From NCBI GenBank assembly GCA_964594965.1, contig CAZQMX010000009.1, positions 1 to 25,957 on the forward strand: 25,957 nucleotides of DNA. Direction: 5' to 3'. Of this stretch, positions 13,475 through 21,356 are shown piece by piece. The DNA is from CAZQMX01 sp964594965. GTDB lineage: Bacteria; Patescibacteriota; Minisyncoccia; Portnoybacterales; UBA2143. The position numbers were made by a program, and so were the translations under genes. Numbering within the stretch: position 1 is the first letter of the stretch; the number at the start of each line of letters is the position of its first letter. The notes below the pieces were generated by a model. That model was not told the DNA's origin. It did no database searches and saw only the letters and a list, made by a program, of their open reading frames with translations.

Positions 13475-15223
13475 TTATTTTTTCTTTTCTATTTCTTCCC
13501 CAATCCTCTCAATAAACTTACTAATTTTCATAGGGCCTAGGTCGCCCTTTTTTCTGTCTCTTAAAGCGACGGAATTGGTTTTTTCTTCTTTGTCGCCAAC
13601 AATTAAAAGATAAGGAATTTTCTGGAGTTCGCCGTTACGGATTTTTTTGCCCAAAGTTTCGTCGCTCTCGTTTGTCTCGACTCTGATATTCTCCTCTTTT
13701 AATTCTTTTTCAACTTGCTGAGCGTATTTGTTGAATTTTTGACTGACTGGAATGATCTGGGCTTGAACTGGAGCTAGCCAAACCGGAAAAGCGCCGACAA
13801 AGTGTTCTATTAAAATTCCAATAAATCGTTCCAAAGATCCATAAATTACCCTATGAATAACAACAGGGATTTTTTCCTTTCCATCTTTGTCCGTGTATTT
13901 CAAACTGAATCTTTTTGGAATTTGAAAATCTAATTGTATGGTTCCCATTTGCCATTGTCGTTTGATAACGTCTTCCATTATGATGTCAATTTTAGGGCCG
14001 TAAAATGCCCCGTCTCCCTTAAGGACATCATAATTGCCTCTACCAACTTTTTTGTTTAGAACTTGTTTCAAAATGTTCTCTGCTTTGTTCCATGTTTTTA
14101 CATCTCCCATAAATTTGGAAGGCCTGGTTCCAAGGCGCAGTCGGTATTTCAATCCGAATATTGAGTAAAATAATTCAGTAATATCTAGGATTTCCTTATG
14201 CTCTTTTTCTATTTGGTCTTCAGTAATGAAATTATGAGAGTCGTCTTGTCTGAACATCCTGACTCTTAACAATCCATGTAGGGTGCCTGATTTTTCATTC
14301 CGATGGAGGATATCAACATCGGAAAACCTAAGAGGTAGGTCTCGATAACTTCGTTTTTTAAGATTATACGCTAGCATAGCGTTTGGACAATTCATCGGCT
14401 TTATCGCATAGGTCGTTTTTTTATCTATCGGGATAATAAACATATCTTCGTGGTAGTGATCCCAGTGTCCTGAGGTCTCCCAGAGTTTTTTATCATTAAC
14501 AAGAGGAGCAGAGATTTCTTGATACCCACGTTTCTCATGCTCTTTTCTCCAGAATTCTAGCAGTTCATTTAATACTTTAAGACCTTTTGGCAGCCAATAG
14601 GGCATTCCCGGGGCGGTGTCGTCTAAGTGAAATAATTCAAGTTCTTTCCCTATTTTCCGATGATCTCTTTTTTCAGCTTCTTGTTGCTGTTTTAAGTATT
14701 CTTTTAATTCTTCTTCAGTATTAAAGGCGACGCCGTAAATTCTGGTGAGCATCTTGTTTTTTTCATCGCCTCGCCAATAGGCGCCAGCTATTTTAGTTAA
14801 TTTAAACGCTTTTGGATTAATTTCCTTGGTTGATTTAAGATGGGGGCCTTTGCAGAGATTAATGAAATTACCGGTTTGATAGAATGAAACAGTTTTTTCT
14901 TTTTCTTTTTTTAAATCTTCAATTAACTCAGCCCGGTAATTGAGTTTTTTGCTTTTAGATTCTTTCAAGGCTTCATTAATTGATTTAGTAGTTTTCTTAA
15001 AAGGAATATCTTTTTTAATGATTTCCTTCATTTTCTTCTCGATTTTAGGTAAATCAGCCGGAGTTAATTTCTTAGACAGGTCAAAATCATGATAAAACCC
15101 ATCTTCAACAGATGGGCCAACGCCTAACTGGCTTTTAGAAAACATTTCCAAAACAGCAGCTGCCATTACATGACTAATCGAATGGCGCAAGGCGTCTAAA
15201 TTTTGTTTTTTTTCTTTAGTCAT
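13475..15223 (-). CDS. thrS: Threonyl-tRNA synthetase lacking the TGS domain
   Basis: ThrS charges tRNA-Thr and hydrolyses mischarged Ser-tRNA-Thr. The protein begins at the N2 editing domain: LRHSISHVMA (HxxxH) near residue 12 and NLCKGPHL (Cys and His) near residue 123. The class II catalytic core has FSDVDILHRNEKSGTLHGLLRVRMFRQDDSHNF, with zinc ligands in MNCP, the DDSH histidine and VIHRVIYGSLERF. The anticodon-binding domain starts at WLAPVQAQIIPVS. It has 582 residues; the usual N-terminal TGS domain of about 60 residues is absent. It lies downstream of dnaE on the same strand after an AT-rich repeat. Confidence 0.97.
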   Translation of the reverse strand: MTKEKKQNLDALRHSISHVMAAAVLEMFSKSQLGVGPSVEDGFYHDFDLSKKLTPADLPKIEKKMKEIIKKDIPFKKTTKSINEALKESKSKKLNYRAELIEDLKKEKEKTVSFYQTGNFINLCKGPHLKSTKEINPKAFKLTKIAGAYWRGDEKNKMLTRIYGVAFNTEEELKEYLKQQQEAEKRDHRKIGKELELFHLDDTAPGMPYWLPKGLKVLNELLEFWRKEHEKRGYQEISAPLVNDKKLWETSGHWDHYHEDMFIIPIDKKTTYAIKPMNCPNAMLAYNLKKRSYRDLPLRFSDVDILHRNEKSGTLHGLLRVRMFRQDDSHNFITEDQIEKEHKEILDITELFYSIFGLKYRLRLGTRPSKFMGDVKTWNKAENILKQVLNKKVGRGNYDVLKGDGAFYGPKIDIIMEDVIKRQWQMGTIQLDFQIPKRFSLKYTDKDGKEKIPVVIHRVIYGSLERFIGILIEHFVGAFPVWLAPVQAQIIPVSQKFNKYAQQVEKELKEENIRVETNESDETLGKKIRNGELQKIPYLLIVGDKEEKTNSVALRDRKKGDLGPMKISKFIERIGEEIEKKK

Positions 15224-15235
15224 TTAGCTTAAAAA

Positions 15236-15286
15236 TTAAGTCATTAAAAATTTATTAAAAATTGAAAATTAAAAATTGAAAATTAT
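15236..15286. repeat. AAAATTGAAAATT AT-rich repeat between dnaE and thrS
   Basis: Repeated AAAAATTGAAAATT words fill the gap between the dnaE stop and the thrS start. They match one arm of the repeat at 9299-9400. No Shine-Dalgarno or gene is seen. Confidence 0.6.
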
Positions 15287-18200
15287 TTATTCTAATACCT
15301 TAACATTGTCGCAAAGGATTTTCAAGTCATTATCCCGGTCGCTGATTCTTCCTGAAATCAAAACTATTTTCTCCTCCTGCCAGGCCGGCGCAGTTTGTTC
15401 CAGAATGGTTGGAAAAACAATCGTTTCAATCCGGCCGGTCATATCTTCAATTTCAACAAAAAGCATTGGTTGGCCACTTCTAGTATTTATCTTCTTTATC
15501 TTACTAACAACTCCGCCAACTTTAATTCTCCGTCGGTGGCGGATTTTGGGAAGATTCTGACAGGAGATTGTAATTTTATCCAATTTATCTTTGTATCTCT
15601 GTAAAGGATGTTCGGAAATATAGAGCCCGAGAAGTTCTCTTTCCCAGGAAAGATAATCTCTTTTTGAAGCCGGAGTAACCTGGGGCAGAACAAGAGAGGG
15701 AATAGCGCTTTCTTGTCCGCTGAATAAGCTAATTTGACCATTTTGTTTGGCTTTTTGGGTTTCTCTGGCTAAAGCCAACATTTGATCCATTCCGGCCAAA
15801 AGCTGGTTTCTTTCGCCAAAATTATCCAAAGCTCCGCATTTGGTCAGACTTTCCAATGATTTTTTGTTGAGGTCTTTTGATTCAACTCTTTCAATGAAAT
15901 CAGCAATTGATTGATAAGGGCCGTTTTTCTTTCTTTCCGAGACAATGGCTGAAACAATATTATGACCAACATTTTTTACAGCATTCAGTCCAAAATGAAT
16001 GACTCGGTTGGATGCTCTGGAGAAATTCTCATAACTCTGATTAATATTTGGAGGAAAAACTTTAACTTTCATTTGTTTACATTCGTCAACCAAAAAAGCA
16101 ATTCTTTCAATGTCATTTTGTTCGGAGGTTAATGTTGCTGCCATAAATTCGGTTGGGAAATGAGCCTTAAGATAGGCAGTCCAATAACCAATAGTTGCGT
16201 AACAGACGCTGTGGGCCCGGTTAAATCCGTACTGGGCAAAGGGTTCAACTGTCTGCCAGATTTTTTTAGCAATTCTTTTTTCAACACCGTTGTTAATCAT
16301 TCCGTCAATCATTTTCTCCTTTTGCTCATCAAGGAGTTTCTTAATTTTTTTACCGACGGCTTTTCTTAGAACATCGGCTTCGGAAGGAGTAAAACCGGCC
16401 AAATCCCTGGCCATGTGCATTAATTGTTCCTGGTAGACACAGATTCCATAAGTGTTTTTAAGGATTGGTTCTAATTTTGGATGGAGGTATTTAACTTCTT
16501 TTAATCCGTGTTTTCTAGCAATGAATTCTGGAATAAATTCTATTGGTCCGGGACGATAAAGAGCAACCATGGCAACAATATCTTCAAAATGATTTGGCTT
16601 TAACTGTTTCAAATATCTTTTCATTCCTCCTGATTCCAATTGGAAAACGCTTGTTGTTTTTGCTTCTCTGAAGAGTTGAAAGGTTTTTTTATCGTTTGAG
16701 GGAAGATTGGTTAAATCAACCTCCTGATTAGTTGATTCCTTGATTTGATTAAGGGTATTTTGGATAACAGTCAGATTTCGCAGTCCTAAAAAGTCCATTT
16801 TTAAGAGACCTAAATCCTCAACAGAATACATATCATATTGAATAACAGTGGTTTCATCATCTTGGGTCGGATGCTGACGAGGGACAAGATTATCAAGTGG
16901 TTCTTTGGTGATGACAACTCCGGCCGCATGAGTTGAAGCATGACGGGCAACTCCTTCTAATTTCATAGCCATGTCAATCAGTTGTTTGGCGCTTTCATCT
17001 GATTGGTAGGTATTATGAAGCTCCTGTGATTCATGAATGGCTTTTTCCAGAGTTGAGCCAAAAGGTATCATTTTAGCAATCTGGTCGCAGAAATTGTATG
17101 AATAATCCATGGCCCGGCCAACATCGCGGATTGCTGCTCTGGCGGCCATGGTTCCGAAGGTGATAATCTGGGCAACCCGGTCCTGCCCATACTTCTCGGT
17201 AACGTATTGGATAACTTCATCTCTTCGGTCATCAGCAAAATCCAGGTCAATATCCGGCATTGAGATACGCTCCGTGTTAATGAAGCGCTCAAATAGCAGG
17301 TCATATTTCAAAGGATCAATATCAGTGATACTCAAGAGATAGGAAACAATTGAACCGGCAGCTGACCCTCTGCCTGGTCCAACAACAATTCCGTTTTTTT
17401 TAGCCCAATTAACAAAGTCGGCCACGATTAGAAAATATGAGGCAAAGCCGGTTTCTTTAATCGCTTTTAATTCGTAATTAATTCGTTCTAAAACTTCTTC
17501 TGTCGAACTTTCAAATCGTCGATGCTTCAGCCCCTCTTGGCAGAGTTCTTTCAAATACCCATCCGGAGTCTTGTTATCAGGAAGGTCAAATTGGGGTAAA
17601 TGGATTTTCCCTATTTCAAAATCAAAGTTGCAGGCCTGAGTAATTTTCTGGGTATTTTCAATTGCCTCAGGGACATCTTTAAAATCTTTGGCCATTTGCT
17701 CTGCTGGCCGGAGGGAAAAATCATCTCCTCTCATAGTCAGCCGGTCAGCATCATCAAGCTTCTTATCCGTCTGGATACTCATTAAAACATCCTGGGCGGT
17801 AACATCTTCAGGTTTGACATAGTGGGCATCATTGGTTGCGACTAGGGGGATATTGTGCTTTTTGGCAATTTTAACTATTGTTTCATTAACATCTTTTTGT
17901 TCGGGTAATCCGGGATGATGCTGGATTTCTAAATAGAAATTATCTTTACCGAATATTTCTTGGTATTCCAGCGCTGTTTTTTCAGCTTCTTCTATTTTCC
18001 CGGTCATAATTGCCTTGGGAATCTCTCCGGCTAAACAAGCTGAAAGACAAATTAATCCCTGGGAATGCTTTCTAAGTAATTCCTTGTCAACTCGGGGTTT
18101 GTAATAGAATCCTTCAAGATAGGATTTGGAAGTCATTTTGACCAGATTACGATAACCTTCTTCGTTTTTAACCAAAAGAACCAGATGGTATCTTTTGTTA

Positions 18201-18445
18201 TCAATATTGGGTCGTTTCTGAAGCATGCCATTGGGGGCAATGTAGACTTCATTGCCCAGGATCGGCCGGATGCCTCTTTTTTTAGCTTTCTGATAAAACT
18301 CAACCAGGCCATACATAGAACCGTGGTCAGTCAAGGCAATCGAAGACATTTTTAATTCCTGGCAGGTATCCAAAATCTGGTCTATTTTCGCCAGACCATC
18401 GAGCAAACTATAATGACTATGAACATGGAGATGGGTAAACTTCAT
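15287..18445 (-). CDS. dnaE: DNA polymerase III subunit alpha (DnaE)
   Basis: This is the replicative polymerase catalytic subunit. The N-terminal PHP domain starts FTHLHVHSHYSLLDG, with DHGSMYG and ATNDAHYV, so its metal-site residues look intact. The palm has GPGRGSAAGS and PDIDLDFADDRRDEV with the catalytic aspartates near residue 400. Thumb and finger motifs follow (FGTMAARAAIRDVGRA, YRPGPIEFIP, the YQEQLM helix, FNRAHSVCYA). A helix-hairpin-helix region and an OB domain (IKVGGVVSKIKKINTRSGQPMLFVEIED) end the protein. The start at 18445 is preferred over an in-frame ATG at 18514 because the family starts here and a TATAAT box stands 7 nt upstream. It has 1052 residues, without the longer C-terminal tail of E. 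coli DnaE. Confidence 0.97.
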   Translation of the reverse strand: MKFTHLHVHSHYSLLDGLAKIDQILDTCQELKMSSIALTDHGSMYGLVEFYQKAKKRGIRPILGNEVYIAPNGMLQKRPNIDNKRYHLVLLVKNEEGYRNLVKMTSKSYLEGFYYKPRVDKELLRKHSQGLICLSACLAGEIPKAIMTGKIEEAEKTALEYQEIFGKDNFYLEIQHHPGLPEQKDVNETIVKIAKKHNIPLVATNDAHYVKPEDVTAQDVLMSIQTDKKLDDADRLTMRGDDFSLRPAEQMAKDFKDVPEAIENTQKITQACNFDFEIGKIHLPQFDLPDNKTPDGYLKELCQEGLKHRRFESSTEEVLERINYELKAIKETGFASYFLIVADFVNWAKKNGIVVGPGRGSAAGSIVSYLLSITDIDPLKYDLLFERFINTERISMPDIDLDFADDRRDEVIQYVTEKYGQDRVAQIITFGTMAARAAIRDVGRAMDYSYNFCDQIAKMIPFGSTLEKAIHESQELHNTYQSDESAKQLIDMAMKLEGVARHASTHAAGVVITKEPLDNLVPRQHPTQDDETTVIQYDMYSVEDLGLLKMDFLGLRNLTVIQNTLNQIKESTNQEVDLTNLPSNDKKTFQLFREAKTTSVFQLESGGMKRYLKQLKPNHFEDIVAMVALYRPGPIEFIPEFIARKHGLKEVKYLHPKLEPILKNTYGICVYQEQLMHMARDLAGFTPSEADVLRKAVGKKIKKLLDEQKEKMIDGMINNGVEKRIAKKIWQTVEPFAQYGFNRAHSVCYATIGYWTAYLKAHFPTEFMAATLTSEQNDIERIAFLVDECKQMKVKVFPPNINQSYENFSRASNRVIHFGLNAVKNVGHNIVSAIVSERKKNGPYQSIADFIERVESKDLNKKSLESLTKCGALDNFGERNQLLAGMDQMLALARETQKAKQNGQISLFSGQESAIPSLVLPQVTPASKRDYLSWERELLGLYISEHPLQRYKDKLDKITISCQNLPKIRHRRRIKVGGVVSKIKKINTRSGQPMLFVEIEDMTGRIETIVFPTILEQTAPAWQEEKIVLISGRISDRDNDLKILCDNVKVLE

Positions 18446-18452
18446 ATACCTG

Positions 18453-18481
18453 ATTATATCACCTGACAAAACCACGTAAAC
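18453..18481 (-). promoter_or_regulatory. dnaE promoter, leaderless geometry
   Basis: On the minus strand a perfect -10 TATAAT (18453-18458) lies 7 nt before the dnaE ATG. A weak -35 (GTTTAC, 17-nt spacer) precedes it. Transcription should begin at or next to the A of the ATG. The -35 abuts that of the divergent promoter at 18483. Confidence 0.65.
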
Positions 18482-18482
18482 C

Positions 18483-18511
18483 TTGACAAATTGTGTCAGT
18501 ATGGTTATAAA
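18483..18511 (+). promoter_or_regulatory. Strong promoter of the small exported protein gene
   Basis: -35 TTGACA (18483-18488), 17-nt spacer, -10 TATAAA (18506-18511) is near consensus. It predicts a 5' UTR of about 45 nt before the ATG at 18566. It is divergent from and adjacent to the dnaE promoter. Confidence 0.75.
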
Positions 18512-18565
18512 CACTGTATTAGATGTTTGGGATTTTTAAAAACATTATCAAGCAAGGAGGATTTC

Positions 18566-18877
18566 ATGAAAAAAGTAGGGATAATTTTCATGGTTCTGGT
18601 AATCGCGATTTTCTTGGCTAACGGACCCGCGCTGGCTGCTCAGTCTCTCCAGACGAGCAATCTCACTCTAGAGGAAGGAATGATCGGCTATGCCGTCTTA
18701 AGATTGGTCAATGCCCAGAATGGGCTCCGAAAACAAGGGTTGACGGGTGCCCCTGTCGACCTTGCCTTAGGGGAATTAGTTGAGAAACTTAGAGAAGTTA
18801 AAACACTTGAGGGGTTTATGGAAATTTACTCTTCATTCAAAAAAAAATGGGGCTTTCAACTGTATCTTCCGCCCTAA
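18566..18877 (+). CDS. Small exported protein of unknown function
   Basis: A 103-residue protein that I do not recognise. The start at 18566 is set by a perfect Shine-Dalgarno AAGGAGG five nt upstream; an earlier in-frame ATG at 18491 lies inside the promoter and is rejected. The N terminus is a classical signal peptide: MKK, a hydrophobic stretch VGIIFMVLVIAIFLANG, and ALAA before a likely signal-peptidase I site near residue 25. The mature part of about 78 residues is mostly helical-looking and ends FKKKWGFQLYLPP. It has no cysteine or lipobox. It has its own promoter and terminator, so it is a monocistronic unit between dnaE and ligA. Confidence 0.8.
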   Translation: MKKVGIIFMVLVIAIFLANGPALAAQSLQTSNLTLEEGMIGYAVLRLVNAQNGLRKQGLTGAPVDLALGELVEKLREVKTLEGFMEIYSSFKKKWGFQLYLPP

Positions 18878-18899
18878 AAAAAATGATCGTTTTGTTTTA

Positions 18900-18925
18900 G
18901 GGTCGGCTCATAATAGAGTCGGCCC
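18900..18925 (+). terminator. Terminator-like hairpin after the exported protein
   Basis: GGGTCGGCTC pairs completely (two G-T pairs) with GAGTCGGCCC across a 6-nt loop, followed by a weak T-rich stretch (GTTTCATTT). It separates the small gene from the ligA promoter. Confidence 0.55.
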
Positions 18926-18937
18926 GTTTCATTTGTC

Positions 18938-18966
18938 TTGAAAAGACCGCATTTTAGCGATATAAT
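18938..18966 (+). promoter_or_regulatory. ligA promoter, leaderless geometry
   Basis: -35 TTGAAA (18938-18943), 17-nt spacer and a perfect -10 TATAAT (18961-18966) stand 7 nt before the ligA ATG at 18974. The transcript should start at the start codon. Confidence 0.8.
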
Positions 18967-18973
18967 TACAATA

Positions 18974-20968
18974 ATGGACAAACAAGAAGCCAGGAAAAGA
19001 ATCGTTAAATTAAGGAAAGTTATTAACCATCATCGCTATCTTTACCATGTTCTGGATAAACCGGAGATTTCTGATGCAGCTTTAGATTCTCTAAAACATG
19101 AACTTTTTCAGTTGGAAAATGAGTTTCCGGATTTAATTACTCCTGATTCGCCAAGTCAGAGAATTGGCGGCAAGGCCCTGGATAAATTTGTTAAGGTTAG
19201 GCATCAGAAAAGAATGCTTTCCCTTCAGGATGCTTTTTCCGGAGAAGAAATGGAAGATTGGCAGAAACGTCTTCAGAAATTAGTTCCAAGAGAAAAGCTG
19301 GACTACTTCGCTGAGTTAAAAATTGACGGCTTTGCCGTTTCTTTAATTTACCGGGACAGCATTTTTATTAAAGGAGCAACCCGAGGGGATGGAAAAACCG
19401 GCGAAGATGTTACCCAGAATTTAAAAACAATTGAATCTATTCCTTTGAAATTAAATAAGGAAGTCAAAAAAGGAGAAGTAGAAATTCGGGGCGAGGTCTA
19501 TATGACCAATTCTGTCTTTAAAAAAATTAACCAAGAAAGAAAAAGGAAAGGATTGTCTTTGTATGCTAATCCAAGAAATACGGCGGCTGGTAGTATCCGC
19601 CAACTTAATCCAAAAATTGCCGCTTCAAGACAATTGGACTTTTTGGCCTATGATATTGTTACCGACCTGGGCCAGAAAACCCATCATCAGGAACATCAAC
19701 TGGCTCATTCTCTGGGTTTTAAATCAGACAAAGGAAAATATTGTTCTAATTTAAAAGGGGTTATTAAATTCTGGAAAGGAATTGAGCAAAAAAGAGAAAA
19801 ACTTGGATATCAAATAGACGGAATAGTTGTTCGGGTTGATAATAATAGGGTTTTTGGAAAACTGGGTGTGGTTGGCAAAGCCCCCCGGGGAGCAATTGCC
19901 TTTAAATTCTCAGCTGAGGAAGCGACAACAGTTGTCAAAGATATCATTATCCAGGTTGGCCGAACGGGCGCTCTAACCCCGGTAGCTAAATTAAAGCCAA
20001 TTCAGATAGCGGGAGCTTTAATCAGCCGGGCAACTCTTCATAATGAGGATGAAATCAAACGGCTTGATGTTAGAATCGGCGATACTGTTATTGTCCAAAG
20101 AGCCGGCGATGTTATTCCCGATATTATTAAAGTTGTTAAAGAAATGAGAACCGGCAAAGAAAAGAAATTCCAGATGCCAAAAAAATGTCCCATTTGCGGA
20201 GGAAAGATTATCCGGCCAAAAGGAGAGGCTGTTCATCGTTGTTTTAATAAAAGATGTGCTTTAATCCAGAAAAGACAAATTGCTCATTTTGTTTCCAAAA
20301 ACGCCTTTAATATTGAAGGGCTTGGTCCTAAGATTGTTAGTCAATTAACAAATCAAGGATTGATTAACAATGTTTCAGACATATTCACCCTAACCGAAGA
20401 AGATTTAATTCCTTTGGAAAGATTTGATAAAAAGTCAGCCAGTAATTTGATTAATTCTATTGAACAGAGCAAGGAAATATCTTTGTCCAGATTTATCTAC
20501 GCCCTTGGTATCCGTCATGTTGGCGAAGAAACCGCTATTAATCTAGCCAACCATTTCACCAGTTTAGAGGGAATAAAGAAAGCTAAATTAGAACAACTTG
20601 CCCGGGTTAAGGATATTGGCCAGGTAGTTGCAGAGAGCGCTTTTAAGTGGTTTAATGGTAAGAAGAACAGGGAATTAGTTGATAGATTAATCAGAAATGG
20701 AGTTAAGATTGAAAAACAAAAGAGAATTAAAAGGAAATTGTCCGGTCAGACATTTGTTTTAACAGGACATTTAGAACAATTTACCCGGGATCAGGCCAAA
20801 GACAGAATCAGAACATTAGGCGGCGATATTTCTTCATCGGTTTCCAAAGAAACAGATTTTGTTGTTGTTGGTTCAGAGCCGGGTTCGAAATATGATCGGG
20901 CCAGGAAATTAGGGATTAAAATACTTAATGAAAAAGAGTTTTTAAGGATTTTGTCTAATCCGCGTTAA
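18974..20968 (+). CDS. ligA: NAD-dependent DNA ligase
   Basis: LigA seals nicks in replication and repair using NAD+. An N-terminal Ia domain (NHHRYLYHVLDKPEISDAALD) binds NMN. The adenylation lysine is K116 in AELKIDGFAVS, followed by RGDGKTGEDVTQN. The OB domain has VQVGRTGALTPVA. A four-cysteine zinc finger (CPICGG...CFNKRC) comes next, then helix-hairpin-helix repeats and a C-terminal BRCT domain (FVLTGHLEQFTRDQAKDRI, IRTLGGDISSSVSKETDFVVVG). It has 664 residues. The start follows the leaderless promoter; an upstream in-frame ATG at 18938 lies on the -35 box. The last eight or so codons fall in the left arm of compound element copy 6. Confidence 0.97.
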   Translation: MDKQEARKRIVKLRKVINHHRYLYHVLDKPEISDAALDSLKHELFQLENEFPDLITPDSPSQRIGGKALDKFVKVRHQKRMLSLQDAFSGEEMEDWQKRLQKLVPREKLDYFAELKIDGFAVSLIYRDSIFIKGATRGDGKTGEDVTQNLKTIESIPLKLNKEVKKGEVEIRGEVYMTNSVFKKINQERKRKGLSLYANPRNTAAGSIRQLNPKIAASRQLDFLAYDIVTDLGQKTHHQEHQLAHSLGFKSDKGKYCSNLKGVIKFWKGIEQKREKLGYQIDGIVVRVDNNRVFGKLGVVGKAPRGAIAFKFSAEEATTVVKDIIIQVGRTGALTPVAKLKPIQIAGALISRATLHNEDEIKRLDVRIGDTVIVQRAGDVIPDIIKVVKEMRTGKEKKFQMPKKCPICGGKIIRPKGEAVHRCFNKRCALIQKRQIAHFVSKNAFNIEGLGPKIVSQLTNQGLINNVSDIFTLTEEDLIPLERFDKKSASNLINSIEQSKEISLSRFIYALGIRHVGEETAINLANHFTSLEGIKKAKLEQLARVKDIGQVVAESAFKWFNGKKNRELVDRLIRNGVKIEKQKRIKRKLSGQTFVLTGHLEQFTRDQAKDRIRTLGGDISSSVSKETDFVVVGSEPGSKYDRARKLGIKILNEKEFLRILSNPR

Positions 20969-21057
20969 GCGGATTAGGAACAAAACCTTACCCCGCAGTA
21001 TTGCGGGGTGACAGTTTTGTAGCTAAATCATTCGCTACGCTCATAATTTAGACAAAA
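20944..21057 (+). repeat. Compound hairpin element, short form copy 6 (ligA end, gatC leader)
   Basis: It begins inside ligA (TTTAAGGATTTTGTC). The variable stem CTAATCCGC/GCGGATTAG encloses the ligA stop and is closed by ACAAAACCTT. The GC hairpin is ACCCCGC-AGTATT-GCGGGGT (20990-21009). The last hairpin has outer arms TTTTGT (21015-21020)/ACAAAA (21052-21057) and inner CTAAAT/ATTTAG, ending 5 nt before the gatC ATG. Confidence 0.88.
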
Positions 21058-21062
21058 TAGTC

Positions 21063-21356
21063 ATGCCCAAATTGACTAAAAAAGAGGTTGAACATGTGGC
21101 CAAATTGGCCCGGCTGGGACTATCCAGCCAGGAAAAAAGTAAATTTACTGAAGAACTTTCAGCTATTTTAGATTTCGTTGAAAAGTTAAATGAAGTTAAG
21201 ACTGATAAAATTGAACCAACTGCCCAGGTGACTGGTCTGGAAAATATTTCCCGTCGGGATAAAGCAAGAAAAAAAACTGAGAAAGAAACACAGAAATTAA
21301 TAGATTTGGCTCCGGAAACAGAGAATAGACATATTAAAGTTAAGGCGGTCTTGTAA
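21063..21356 (+). CDS. gatC: Asp/Glu-tRNA amidotransferase subunit C
   Basis: GatC stabilises the GatCAB amidotransferase that makes Gln-tRNA-Gln (or Asn-tRNA-Asn) by transamidation. The 97-residue protein has the family pattern LTKKEVEHVAKLARLGLS, FTEELSAILDFVEKLNEV, then the strand that wraps GatA (TAQVTGLENISRRD). The stop shares a base with the gatA start (TAATG), so they are translationally coupled. There is no Shine-Dalgarno; the start follows a compound hairpin element. Confidence 0.96.
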   Translation: MPKLTKKEVEHVAKLARLGLSSQEKSKFTEELSAILDFVEKLNEVKTDKIEPTAQVTGLENISRRDKARKKTEKETQKLIDLAPETENRHIKVKAVL

